A stretch of 64,000 nucleotides of DNA from JAKVBK01 sp022447275 (lineage in GTDB: Bacteria > Pseudomonadota > Alphaproteobacteria > Rhodobacterales > Rhodobacteraceae), in the NCBI GenBank assembly GCA_047125605.1, contig CP138932.1:2666001-2730000 (forward strand), written 5' to 3'. Both the position numbers and the translations under genes were made by a program. The notes beneath the pieces are model-generated. The model was not told the DNA's origin, did no database searches, and was given only the letters and a program-made list of their open reading frames with translations. This document shows, in pieces, positions 51,954 to 60,248 of the stretch. Each line of letters begins with the position of its first letter. The stretch's first letter is position 1.

Positions 51954-52402
51954 TCACAGTACCCCCAATATTGAGGCCACCAGAATGGCTGAGTTTGCTT
52001 AAAGGGCTGTGAAAACTGTGCCGGGCGCCGTGCCAATCCGCTGAGCAAAACAAAACCCGCCCCTGAACGCGCCGACGCATTCAGTTTCTCGGGACATGGC
52101 GACCAAGGTTCAGGTCGTTATGAGTGAAAGATAGGCCTAGCTTTTGAAGCCCGTAAGTTGAGCTGGGCTCCGTCACGTAGCGTGGCGGAGCCTTCAATCA
52201 TATTCACTTAGGTGTGGCTGGATGCAGGCCTTCTCCGCAGCGTAAGTCAACGTCTGGAATGCAACGGTAGAAATGTGCATATCGTGGTTTCAGCGAATAA
52301 CACATCGGGTAGAGGGAGGCGGATGCTTATCTGGTTTGTTGTGCGCAGAAACACGTAAGGGTGCGTGACTACGACGGTCGTTTCTTTGGTGCCTGCTCTT
52401 TT
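51954..52402. other. 449-base gene-free stretch before the toxin-antitoxin genes
   Basis: Base composition drops toward the toxin gene. The only clear structure is a 12-bp hairpin at 52166-52192 with no T-run. No open frame matches a family. It may be the left edge of a transferred segment. Confidence 0.5.
52166..52192. other. orphan 12-bp hairpin
   Basis: GGCTCCGTCACG-TAG-CGTGGCGGAGCC folds with one T-G wobble and a three-base loop. It is far from any stop codon (213 bases past 51953, 211 before 52403) and lacks a U-tract. Could be a small RNA structure or a transposon end. Confidence 0.4.
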
Positions 52403-52900
52403 CTAGGCCTGCAACCTAGGGTCCAAGGCGAAACGCTCTTGAATAACATCATCAAAAAGTCCGGCAGCGCGATCCGCATCAAAAATTAAGTTCCAACTGT
52501 GCCGCGACACGGCTGACGGTATCAAAATGTAGAGGTGGTTCTTAAGAAGCTCATCTCCATATCTCTGCTGCCCAGAACTATGCGGGATTGGGGCGAGCCA
52601 GTTAGGATTGGGGACATCTTTGGGGTGAACGACATGGATATTGCCGAGATCGGGAATGCGAGCAGACGTTAGATAGTGAGGCATCGTATCAAGAACACTA
52701 AACCCCTTGTGAACTGCCACCTCCATTGCTGCTGTGGCCGGATCAACCGAAGCGTAGACAGCCCGAACTCCTAAGGAGTTCCACCGCCCCCCAACACGGA
52801 ATGACCCTTCACCGGAATCCCACGTCTGGTAGTGGCGTTCTTGGTCGATGCGCCAAAATCTGATCTCGCCGGTGCCGAGCGGGCGGGGAAGAGGGGTCAC
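52403..52900 (-). CDS. RES-domain toxin
   Basis: A 165-residue RES (NAD+-degrading) toxin. IRFWRIDQERHYQTWD, GGRWNSLGVRAVYASVDPATAAMEV and IPSAVSRHSWNLIFD are the RES core with the conserved Arg, Glu and Ser. It starts at a GTG 52900 overlapping the antitoxin stop in a GTGA arrangement. RES toxins deplete NAD+ by phosphorolysis or hydrolysis when freed from the antitoxin. The gene is lower in GC than the housekeeping neighbours, consistent with transfer. Confidence 0.88.
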   Translation of the reverse strand: MTPLPRPLGTGEIRFWRIDQERHYQTWDSGEGSFRVGGRWNSLGVRAVYASVDPATAAMEVAVHKGFSVLDTMPHYLTSARIPDLGNIHVVHPKDVPNPNWLAPIPHSSGQQRYGDELLKNHLYILIPSAVSRHSWNLIFDADRAAGLFDDVIQERFALDPRLQA

Positions 52901-53367
52901 GTGTAAACCCCATACTCTAACCTTGTCAGATAGTTTTCGACTGCCTCAGCGCCAGCAGACGAGGCCAAAAGATCAATTGGTTTTCGGTTCTCCAAGCCGA
53001 TTGCCGGACGGGCCATCCAACGCTCCGCTTCCTCCTTTGAGCCCAGAACATCGATCGCCCTCCCAAGAATCTCCGCAAATCGCCATGTCCGATTGCTCTG
53101 CTCGACGCTCAATGCTTTGGAGGTGTTATCTTTCTTACGACGTTGCAGAGTCCGTAGGCTGATGCCGATGGCCTTCTCAAGGGTATCCTCTGACGACAGC
53201 ATGAGAACTTCATTGACAAGATGCAGAAGCGCGGACGTGGGAAGGCCTTTGACAAGCAAATCATGCGCATCAAGTGCATTATCCAAAGACGTCTTGATCG
53301 TTCTCTTTCCGCCGAGCAGGCGAAATGCTCGGGTTACTTCATTTTCGAGTTGGGTGGCGTCAGCCAT
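52897..53367 (-). CDS. Xre/MbcA/ParS-type antitoxin
   Basis: A 156-residue antitoxin. The ATG at 53367 has GGAGG 5 bases upstream; the frame's earlier start adds 40 residues without homology. The middle is a helix-turn-helix region (LEKAIGISLRTLQRRKK) and the C-terminus (ERWMARPAIGLENRKPIDLLASSAGAEAVENYLTRLEYG) is the classic MbcA/ParS/Xre toxin-binding domain. It overlaps the toxin by 4 bases and precedes it, as usual. It should repress its own operon through the palindrome at 53388. Confidence 0.9.
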   Translation of the reverse strand: MADATQLENEVTRAFRLLGGKRTIKTSLDNALDAHDLLVKGLPTSALLHLVNEVLMLSSEDTLEKAIGISLRTLQRRKKDNTSKALSVEQSNRTWRFAEILGRAIDVLGSKEEAERWMARPAIGLENRKPIDLLASSAGAEAVENYLTRLEYGVYT

Positions 53368-53387
53368 AACAACCTCCGTTTCGACAC

Positions 53388-53408
53388 TTGTCGCAATATA
53401 TGTGACAA
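53388..53408. promoter_or_regulatory. palindromic operator of the RES-Xre operon
   Basis: TTGTCGCA-ATATA-TGTGACAA has 8-base arms with one mismatch. It starts 21 bases before the antitoxin ATG, just upstream of its ribosome site. The minus strand reads TATATT inside it, a plausible -10 box. This is the classic place for an autorepressor site. Confidence 0.55.
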
Positions 53409-53599
53409 ATGACGTGGTGATTTTCAAGTGAGGCTGATGCAAAAATAACGGCACTGAGTGTGACCTGTAGCCTCGCAGCTTTGTCACAGAAAACAGAAAC
53501 CTACCGCGGACTTCGCGCGGCAGGTGTATGATGTATGTCCCGAGAACCTGAATGCGTCGTGAACACGCAGGAGCGGGCCTTATTCAGCGGACGCTACGA

Positions 53600-54469
53600 T
53601 CAGCTGCGCACGCGCTTTTCATAGCTTTCGGCGATATCTCGGGTCAGCGCGCCCACTTCGAACGTGTAGTCGCCGATTTGGCCCACAGGGGTTACCTCAG
53701 CAGCGGTGCCCGTCAGCCAACACTGTTCAAAGCCTTCCATTTCCTCGGGCATGATCACCCGCTCGTGGACCGTGATCCCTTTCTCACGCAGCATGCCGAT
53801 CACCGTCTGACGGGTCAGACCGTTGAGAAAGCAATCGGGGGTGGGCGTATGCACCTCGCCCTCCTTCACGAAGAAGATATTGGCGCCGGTGGCCTCTGCC
53901 ACATAGCCCCGATAATCCATGAACAACGCGTCCGAGCAGCCCTTGGCCTCTGCCGCGTGCTTGGAGGTTGTGCAGATCATGTAAAGACCAGCAGCCTTTG
54001 CGTGCACCGGGATTGTTTCGGGGCTGGGGCGCTTCCATTTCGATATATCGAGCTTTGCGCCCTTGTACTTGGCATCTCCGTAGTAATCGCCCCATTCCCA
54101 GGCGGCGATGGCGACCCGAACCGGATTGCGCGCAGAGCTGACACCCATGTCTTCGCCCGCCCCGCGCCAGGCAACGGCGCGCACATAGGCATCCGAAAGG
54201 TTGTTGGCCGCCAAAACCTGCACCTTGGCCGCTTCAATCTCATCCACTGTGTAGGGAATCTGAAAGTCCAACTCGCGGGCCGAGAAATGCAGGCGCTCAG
54301 AATGCTGTCGGCTCAGGAAAATCTTACCATTATAGGCACGCTCACCCTCAAAGACCGAAGAGGCATAGTGCAATCCGTGTGTCAGAACATGCACGTTGGC
54401 CTCCCGCCAGGGCACCATCTTCCCATCCAACCAGATCAGACCGTCGCGGTCATCATATGCCCCTGCCAT
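53600..54469 (-). CDS. ilvE: branched-chain amino acid aminotransferase
   Basis: Transaminates leucine, isoleucine and valine. The ATG at 54469 has GGAG 7 bases upstream and gives 289 residues. DRDGLIWLDGKMVPWREANVHVLTHGLHYASSVFEG begins the family, AGLYMICTTSKHAAEAKGCSDALFMDYRGYVAEATGANIFFV holds the PLP lysine region, and LTRQTVIGMLREKGI follows. Class IV aminotransferase, intact. It is divergent from petP across a 163-base region with repeats. Confidence 0.95.
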   Translation of the reverse strand: MAGAYDDRDGLIWLDGKMVPWREANVHVLTHGLHYASSVFEGERAYNGKIFLSRQHSERLHFSARELDFQIPYTVDEIEAAKVQVLAANNLSDAYVRAVAWRGAGEDMGVSSARNPVRVAIAAWEWGDYYGDAKYKGAKLDISKWKRPSPETIPVHAKAAGLYMICTTSKHAAEAKGCSDALFMDYRGYVAEATGANIFFVKEGEVHTPTPDCFLNGLTRQTVIGMLREKGITVHERVIMPEEMEGFEQCWLTGTAAEVTPVGQIGDYTFEVGALTRDIAESYEKRVRS

Positions 54470-54525
54470 AGGTTCTCTCCTCATAAAGCCCCGCCATAGG
54501 TGAGCGGGCGGCACGGAAATTTTCG

Positions 54526-54573
54526 AATGTTGCGCAAAATCTGTCCGGATCGGTCCTAAAATTACGCAAAATC
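54526..54573. promoter_or_regulatory. direct repeat between ilvE and petP
   Basis: CGCAAAATC occurs at 54533-54541 and 54565-54573, 32 bases apart start to start (about three DNA turns). The first copy also lies in the palindrome TTGCGCAA (54530-54537) and the longer ATTTT-CGAATG-TTGCGCAAAAT pattern. It could be a binding site for an Lrp-type regulator of ilvE, or for PetP/PetR. Confidence 0.35.
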
Positions 54574-54632
54574 CGACGGTGGCTACCAATTGATTCTGGT
54601 AAAGTCAACAAGGCTGACATAATTTGAAGCCC

Positions 54633-55169
54633 ATGGAAGACCGAAATCCAAGAATGCACCGCCCCGACCTGCCCCTTGGCGGAGAGTCCTTGCTGTTTCT
54701 AACCGATGAACAGCTGCGCAAGGCCATCGAGGCCATGTTCTTTGCCTACCGGGGCTTTACCGCCGACCCCGACAGAATCCTCCAGGAACACGGATATGGG
54801 CGCGCCCATCATCGCGCGCTGCATTTCATCCAACGCTCTCCGGGCACCAAGGTGAACAACCTGCTGGATACCCTTGGGGTAACCAAACAGTCGCTGAACC
54901 GGGTGTTGCGAACCTTGATCGAGCAAGGGCTGGTCGAAAGCAGCGTCGGGCTTCAGGATAGACGCGAACGGCACCTTTCCCTGACGGAGGCGGGCCAGGC
55001 CTTGGAGCGGGCGCTGTCTGACGCGCAACGCAGTCGGATGCGCACCGCGTTTCGCAGCGCCGGCCCAGAGGCGGTGTCCGGCTTTCGGCAGGTTCTCGAA
55101 GCGATGATGGACCCGGAGTTGCGTCGGCGCTATCGTCGGATTGCAAAGTCTGGATCAGAGGGACCATGA
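54633..55169 (+). CDS. petP: MarR-family regulator PetP
   Basis: A 178-residue winged-helix protein. The body (HRALHFIQRSPGTKVNNLLDTLGVTKQSLNRVLRTLIEQGLVESSV...DRRERHLSLTEAGQALE) is MarR, and it overlaps the following OmpR-type regulator by 4 bases (ATGA). This pair matches petP-petR of Rhodobacter capsulatus, where both are cotranscribed and needed for cytochrome bc1 formation. I use the ATG at 54633; a TTG nine bases earlier is possible. It is divergent from ilvE. Confidence 0.85.
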   Translation: MEDRNPRMHRPDLPLGGESLLFLTDEQLRKAIEAMFFAYRGFTADPDRILQEHGYGRAHHRALHFIQRSPGTKVNNLLDTLGVTKQSLNRVLRTLIEQGLVESSVGLQDRRERHLSLTEAGQALERALSDAQRSRMRTAFRSAGPEAVSGFRQVLEAMMDPELRRRYRRIAKSGSEGP

Positions 55170-55903
55170 CCGAACGGCTAAGTGATGCGGCGCTGTTGAC
55201 GCCAGAGGACGTGGACGCCCACCTGTTGGTTGTTGACGATGATGAACGTATCCGGACCTTGATCCAGAAATTTCTGATGCGGCACGGGTTTATCGTATCG
55301 GCCGCACGGGACGCAGCCCATGCGCGGCGCCTGTTGGCAGGACTGGATTTCGATCTGATCGTGCTAGATGTGATGATGCCCGGCGAAGATGGTGTCAGCC
55401 TGACACGATCTTTGCGCGAAGATCTGTCCGTGCCGATCCTGCTGCTGACGGCCAAGGGCGGCACCGATGACCGGATTGCAGGGCTCGAGGCCGGTGCCGA
55501 TGATTACCTCGCCAAACCCTTTGAGCCCAAAGAACTGCTGCTCAGGATCAATGCGATCCTGCGACGAGTGCCAACACCGCCCCCCGAGGACACCCAACCA
55601 AAAGTGCTCAGCCTCGGGCCCATACGGTATGATATGGAGCGCGGCGAAATGTGGCGCGACGATTCCCCGGTGCGCCTGACAGGAACCGAAGTGCAGCTGA
55701 TGCGGATTTTCTCGACCTGCCTGGGCGAGCCTGTCTCGCGTGCGCGCCTGGTAGAAGACTTGGGCCGCGATGGTGGGCAGGCACAGGAACGCGCCGTGGA
55801 TGTGCAGATCACCCGTCTGCGTCGCAAGATCGAAGATGATCCGCGCCAACCCCGATACCTGCAGACCGTCCGCGGTGCGGGCTATATGCTGGCCCCCGAC
55901 TGA
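55166..55903 (+). CDS. petR: OmpR-family response regulator PetR
   Basis: A 245-residue response regulator. Receiver: LLVVDDDERIRTL, FDLIVLDVMMPGEDGV with the phosphoacceptor Asp, LLTAKGGTDD and AKPFEPKELLLR. Effector: VRLTGTEVQLMRIF and AQERAVDVQITRLRRKIEDDPRQPRYLQTVRGAGYML, a winged helix. No histidine kinase is adjacent. In Rhodobacter the ortholog is required for bc1 synthesis. The gene begins inside petP. Confidence 0.92.
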   Translation: MTERLSDAALLTPEDVDAHLLVVDDDERIRTLIQKFLMRHGFIVSAARDAAHARRLLAGLDFDLIVLDVMMPGEDGVSLTRSLREDLSVPILLLTAKGGTDDRIAGLEAGADDYLAKPFEPKELLLRINAILRRVPTPPPEDTQPKVLSLGPIRYDMERGEMWRDDSPVRLTGTEVQLMRIFSTCLGEPVSRARLVEDLGRDGGQAQERAVDVQITRLRRKIEDDPRQPRYLQTVRGAGYMLAPD

Positions 55904-56007
55904 TCCACCCTGCGTCTTGCGCCATCAGGCCAGAGCGCCCGATGTCCTAAGATCCCTAATCCGGAAAGCGCCTATTACGGGGCGCCGCCTGAGTGCAGCA
56001 CGATGCC

Positions 56008-56793
56008 TCACAAATATCCTTCACTGCGAAAGCTCAATTCACGCTCGCGCCCAATGATCAGGTGATCATGCACGGTTAGGCCGAGGGCCTCTGCCGCGGC
56101 CTGCACGCGGACTGTCATATCGATGTCTGCCTCGCTGGGCGTGGGGTCGCCGGAGGGGTGGTTGTGGACAAGGATCATGGCAGAGGCGTTTAACTCCAGT
56201 GCGCGCTTGACCACCTCACGGGGATAGACGGGCACATGATCGACAGTGCCACGGGCCTGCTCCTCGTCTGCAACCAGCACATTCTTGCGATCCAGGTAAA
56301 GGATCCGGAACTGCTCGGTTTCGCGATGGGCCATCGTGGTATGGCAGTAATCCAGCACTGCATCCCAGCTTGAGATCACGGGCCGATCCAAAACTCTGGC
56401 GCGCGCCAGCCTGTGGGCAGCAGCCTCCACAATCTTGAGCTCGCAGATCACCGCTTCCCCCACCCCCTTCACCTCTGCGAGGCGTGCCGGATTTGCCGAA
56501 AGCACTGTGTTGAAATCGCCAAAAGCCTCAAGCAGGCGCCGGGCGAGCGACTTCACATCCTGACGAGGAATGGCCCGAAAAAGCACGAGTTCCAGCAGTT
56601 CATAGTCAGGCATGGCGGCAGCACCACCCTGCATGAAGCGATTCCGCAGGCGTTTTCGATGATCTTGAATATAGGAAGGCAGCTTGCCGCGCGACGTTGC
56701 GACAGGCAAAGCATCCGTCCCGTCAAAGTCGAGCTGGCGCTGGGGGGCTTCCCCGAAAGAGAACTGGGTCTGACCGGTCATGGGGGGCATCAT
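56008..56793 (-). CDS. radC: RadC-family JAB-domain protein
   Basis: A 261-residue protein with a helix-hairpin-helix-like N-terminal part (LSANPARLAEVKGVGEAVI) and a JAB/MPN metal-dependent domain: ILVHNHPSGDPTPSEADIDMT with the His-x-His and Asp ligands. Despite its name, RadC's role in repair is unclear. Start ATG at 56793 or nearby; GGGGCG is a weak site. It ends 105 bases after petR on the other strand. Confidence 0.9.
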   Translation of the reverse strand: MMPPMTGQTQFSFGEAPQRQLDFDGTDALPVATSRGKLPSYIQDHRKRLRNRFMQGGAAAMPDYELLELVLFRAIPRQDVKSLARRLLEAFGDFNTVLSANPARLAEVKGVGEAVICELKIVEAAAHRLARARVLDRPVISSWDAVLDYCHTTMAHRETEQFRILYLDRKNVLVADEEQARGTVDHVPVYPREVVKRALELNASAMILVHNHPSGDPTPSEADIDMTVRVQAAAEALGLTVHDHLIIGRERELSFRSEGYL

Positions 56794-56924
56794 CGCCCCA
56801 ACATGGCTAATGCGGCGTTAACACCTGTGCTGGGCACAGCTTTTTGTCAACTTGCGAGGGGGGCTGGCAGCAGGGCGTTATGGTCAATGCACGCCCTGCA
56901 CAGGGTGCCAAATTACAGAGGGCC

Positions 56925-58070
56925 TCAGCCCTTCATCTGGTCCCAGAAGTTTTTCACCTTGCCGAAGAAGCTTGCGCCCTCCGGGTGGTTGTCCTCGCCG
57001 AGCCTTTCAAACTCGCGCAGCAGTTCTTTCTGTCGACCCGTCAGGTTCACCGGGGTTTCCACCGCAAGCTCGATGAACATATCCCCCTGCGGCCCCCCGC
57101 GCAGGGCAGGCATGCCCTTTGCACGCAGGCGCATCTGTTTGCCCGACTGGCTCCCCGCAGGCACTTTCACCCGAGACCGGCCGCCATCAATCGTTGGCAC
57201 CTCGATATCGCCGCCCAGCGCGGCCGACGTGAAGCTGACAGGCACGCGGCAGAACAAATGCGTTCCATCGCGCTCGAACAGCGGGTGTTCGGTCAGCTCG
57301 ATGAAGATATAGAGATCGCCCTGGGGCCCGCCGCGCATACCGGCCTCGCCCTCGCCCGCCAGCCGAATGCGGGTGCCCGTTTCGACACCGGCAGGAATAT
57401 TGACCGACAGGGCCCGCTCTTTCTCGACCCGGCCATTGCCGCCGCAAACCTTACAGGGATTCTTGATGATCTGACCCAACCCATTACAGGTTGGGCAGGT
57501 CCGCTCGACGGTGAAAAAGCCCTTCTGAGCCCGCACTTTGCCCATGCCCGAACAGGTGGGGCAGGTGACCGGCTCAGCGCCGCCCTCCGCACCGGTACCG
57601 GAGCAGGCCCCGCAGGGAACCGCAGAGGGTACGGTGATCGTCTTTTGCACGCCCGCATAGGCGTCCTCGAGGCTGATCCGCATATTGTAACGCAGGTCTG
57701 CGCCGCGTGCCGCCTGATTTTGACGGCCCCCGCCGGGCCCACGCCCGCCCATGAAATCACCGAAGAGATCGTCAAAGACATCGGAGAAGGCGCCCGCGAA
57801 ATCACTTTGACGCGCGCCCCCTCGGCCACCACCGCCCATGCCCCCTTCAAAAGCAGCATGGCCAAAGCGATCATAGGCTGCCTTCTTCTCGGCATCCTTG
57901 AGCACTTCATAGGCTTCGTTGGCTTCCTTGAACTGGCCCTCGGCCTCTGGATTGTCCGTATTGCGATCCGGGTGCAGCTCTTTGGCCTTGGTGCGATAGG
58001 CCTTCTTGATCTCAGCGTCAGAGGCCCCACGGGCAACGCCGAGCACGTCGTAGTAGTCTCGTTTCGCCAT
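56925..58070 (-). CDS. dnaJ: chaperone DnaJ
   Basis: Hsp40 co-chaperone that stimulates DnaK ATPase. The 381-residue protein has the J domain with HPD (KELHPDRNT), a Gly-rich stretch (GGMGGGGRGGARQ), four zinc CxxCxGxG repeats (CGACSGTGAEGG, CPTCSGMGKV, CPTCNGLGQI, CKVCGGNGRV) and the C-terminal domain (GSQSGKQMRLRAKGMPAL). It lies 78 bases after dnaK with a hairpin between. Complete. Confidence 0.97.
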   Translation of the reverse strand: MAKRDYYDVLGVARGASDAEIKKAYRTKAKELHPDRNTDNPEAEGQFKEANEAYEVLKDAEKKAAYDRFGHAAFEGGMGGGGRGGARQSDFAGAFSDVFDDLFGDFMGGRGPGGGRQNQAARGADLRYNMRISLEDAYAGVQKTITVPSAVPCGACSGTGAEGGAEPVTCPTCSGMGKVRAQKGFFTVERTCPTCNGLGQIIKNPCKVCGGNGRVEKERALSVNIPAGVETGTRIRLAGEGEAGMRGGPQGDLYIFIELTEHPLFERDGTHLFCRVPVSFTSAALGGDIEVPTIDGGRSRVKVPAGSQSGKQMRLRAKGMPALRGGPQGDMFIELAVETPVNLTGRQKELLREFERLGEDNHPEGASFFGKVKNFWDQMKG

Positions 58071-58098
58071 GTTGTCCCAACCTCCTGAAACAGGTGGA

Positions 58099-58119
58099 CC
58101 GGCCCCTATGCTGGGCCGG
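58099..58119 (-). terminator. hairpin between dnaK and dnaJ
   Basis: CCGGCCC-CTATGCT-GGGCCGG forms a perfect 7-bp stem between the dnaK stop and dnaJ. There is no T-run. Such intercistronic stems usually lower dnaJ relative to dnaK by partial termination or by blocking exonucleases. Confidence 0.4.
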
Positions 58120-58148
58120 CCCGGAAGGTGTCATTCCAAGGTACGGGC

Positions 58149-60071
58149 TCAGCCGCGCTTGTCGTCGCCGAGATCTTCGAAATCAGCATCCACGATGTCG
58201 TCATCGACCTCGCGCGGCTCATCCATGTCGTCGGCCCCACCGTCTGCGCCGCCGGCTTTTTCCTGCTCGGCTTTGTAGATGGCTTCACCCAGCTTCATGG
58301 CTGCCTCAGTGAGGTTCTGCATGCCGGACTTGATCTTTGCCAGATCGTCGGCCTCCAGCGCCTCTTCGAGCGGGCCCATCGCCAGTTCGATCGCTTCCAC
58401 CGTGCTGGCGTCCACCTTATCGCCATGCTCTTCGAGCGACTTCTTGGTGGAATGCAGCAGGCTTTCGCCCTGGTTCTTCGACTCGACCAGTTCGCGACGA
58501 TCCTTGTCGGCCTCGGCATTTGCCTCGGCGTCGCGGACCATCTGATCGATCTCTTCCTCCGAAAGTCCGCCGGAGGCCTGGATCGTGATCGACTGCTCCT
58601 TGCCGGTGCCCTTGTCCTTGGCAGCCACCGACACGATGCCGTTGGCGTCGATGTCGAAGGTCACTTCGATCTGGGGCATGCCGCGCGGTGCGGGCGGGAT
58701 TTCTTCCAGGTTGAACTGGCCCAGCATCTTGTTGTCAGCCGCCATTTCACGCTCACCCTGGAACACGCGCAGGGTCACGGCGTTCTGGTTGTCCTCGGCG
58801 GTCGAGAAGATCTGGCTCTTCTTCGTCGGGATCGTGGTGTTGCGATCGATCAGGCGGGTGAACACGCCACCCAGCGTCTCGATGCCCAGCGACAGCGGCG
58901 TCACGTCCAGCAGCACAACGTCTTTCACGTCACCCTGCAGAACACCGGCCTGAATGGCCGCGCCGGAGGCCACAACCTCATCGGGGTTCACGCCCTTGTT
59001 GGGCTCCTTGCCGAAGAACTTGGAAACCTCTTCGATCACCTTGGGCATACGCGTCATACCACCCACGAGGACAACCTCGTCGATCTCGGACGTGGAAAGA
59101 CCAGCATCCTTGAGCGCGGCCTGGCAGGGCTTGAGCGACGCCTTGATCAGGTCATTCACGAGGCTTTCCAGCTTGGCGCGGGTCAGCTTCACCACGAGGT
59201 GCAGCGGGGTGCCCGAGGACGGATCCATCGAGATGAACGGCTGGTTGATCTCGGTCTGGGACGAGGAGGACAGCTCGATCTTGGCCTTCTCCGCAGCTTC
59301 CTTGAGGCGCTGCAGGGCCATCTTGTCCTTCTTCAGGTCAACGCCGTGTTCTTTTTTGAACTCATCCGCCAGGTAATTGACGATGCGCATGTCGAAGTCT
59401 TCACCACCCAGGAACGTGTCGCCGTTCGTGGATTTCACTTCGAACAGGCCATCGTCGATCTCGAGGATGGTGACGTCAAACGTACCACCGCCAAGGTCAT
59501 AGACGGCGATCGTCTTGGTGCCTTCCTTGTCCAAGCCATAGGCGAGGGCAGCGGCGGTCGGCTCGTTGATAATGCGCAGCACCTCAAGGCCAGCGATCTT
59601 ACCGGCATCCTTGGTGGCCTGACGCTGAGCGTCGTTAAAGTACGCGGGCACCGTGATAACGGCCTGCGTGACCTCTTCACCAAGATAGCTCTCGGCGGTT
59701 TCCTTCATCTTCTGAAGGATGAAAGCAGAAATTTGCGACGGCGAGAAAGTGTCGCCCTGCACTTCAACCCAGGCATCCCCCTGACCGCCATCAACGATCT
59801 TGTAGGGAACGAGATCCTTGTCCTTCGTCACCTCGGCATCGCCGATGCGGCGACCGATCAGACGCTTGACGGCAAAGACCGTATTGTCCGGATTGGTGAC
59901 GGCCTGCCGCTTTGCGGGCTGACCGACAAGGCGTTCACTGTCCGTGAAGCCTACGATGGACGGGGTCGTGCGTGCCCCTTCCGAGTTTTCGATGACACGT
60001 GGTTGCGAACCATCCATGATGGCAACGCAGCTGTTGGTGGTTCCAAGGTCGATACCGATGACTTTGGCCAT
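58149..60071 (-). CDS. dnaK: chaperone DnaK (Hsp70)
   Basis: ATP-dependent Hsp70 chaperone of 640 residues. The ATG at 60071 has GAGG 7 bases upstream; the open frame runs 146 codons further upstream without homology. IGIDLGTTNSCVAIMDG, VYDLGGGTFDVTILEIDDG, RIINEPTAAALAYG and the substrate-binding part are standard, and the C-terminal acidic tail (DDMDEPREVDDDIVDADFEDL) is typical. It precedes dnaJ. A 700-codon frame on the other strand is a shadow. Confidence 0.98.
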   Translation of the reverse strand: MAKVIGIDLGTTNSCVAIMDGSQPRVIENSEGARTTPSIVGFTDSERLVGQPAKRQAVTNPDNTVFAVKRLIGRRIGDAEVTKDKDLVPYKIVDGGQGDAWVEVQGDTFSPSQISAFILQKMKETAESYLGEEVTQAVITVPAYFNDAQRQATKDAGKIAGLEVLRIINEPTAAALAYGLDKEGTKTIAVYDLGGGTFDVTILEIDDGLFEVKSTNGDTFLGGEDFDMRIVNYLADEFKKEHGVDLKKDKMALQRLKEAAEKAKIELSSSSQTEINQPFISMDPSSGTPLHLVVKLTRAKLESLVNDLIKASLKPCQAALKDAGLSTSEIDEVVLVGGMTRMPKVIEEVSKFFGKEPNKGVNPDEVVASGAAIQAGVLQGDVKDVVLLDVTPLSLGIETLGGVFTRLIDRNTTIPTKKSQIFSTAEDNQNAVTLRVFQGEREMAADNKMLGQFNLEEIPPAPRGMPQIEVTFDIDANGIVSVAAKDKGTGKEQSITIQASGGLSEEEIDQMVRDAEANAEADKDRRELVESKNQGESLLHSTKKSLEEHGDKVDASTVEAIELAMGPLEEALEADDLAKIKSGMQNLTEAAMKLGEAIYKAEQEKAGGADGGADDMDEPREVDDDIVDADFEDLGDDKRG

Positions 60072-60177
60072 AACTCTACCTCTTCGTTCGGCGATGTTCT
60101 GGGTGCAGGCCCCGTATTCGGGCACCATCTCCCGATCCCTTGCTTTGGCGACGATCTTCGCCTCAGCATCGCAGGAC

Positions 60178-60206
60178 ATATAGGGAGGCACCCGCACGGC
60201 TGCAAG
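60178..60206 (-). promoter_or_regulatory. RpoH-like heat-shock promoter of dnaK
   Basis: On the minus strand CTTGCA (60206-60201) is followed after 15 bases by CCCTATAT (60185-60178). The sigma-32 consensus is CTTGAA, 13-17 bases, CCCCAT(n)T, so this is a close match. It would give a leader of about 100 bases. The plus strand carries the alkB start at 60249, whose promoter must overlap. Confidence 0.55.
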
Positions 60207-60248
60207 CACTGTAGAGATTGTCGAAGATAGTAAATGAAAGGCTAACCC

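Noticed and set aside
58128..60230. 700-codon open frame opposite dnaK
   Set aside because: Long antisense frames opposite dnaK are a known effect of its codon bias. The sequence shows no family pattern, and dnaK is intact.
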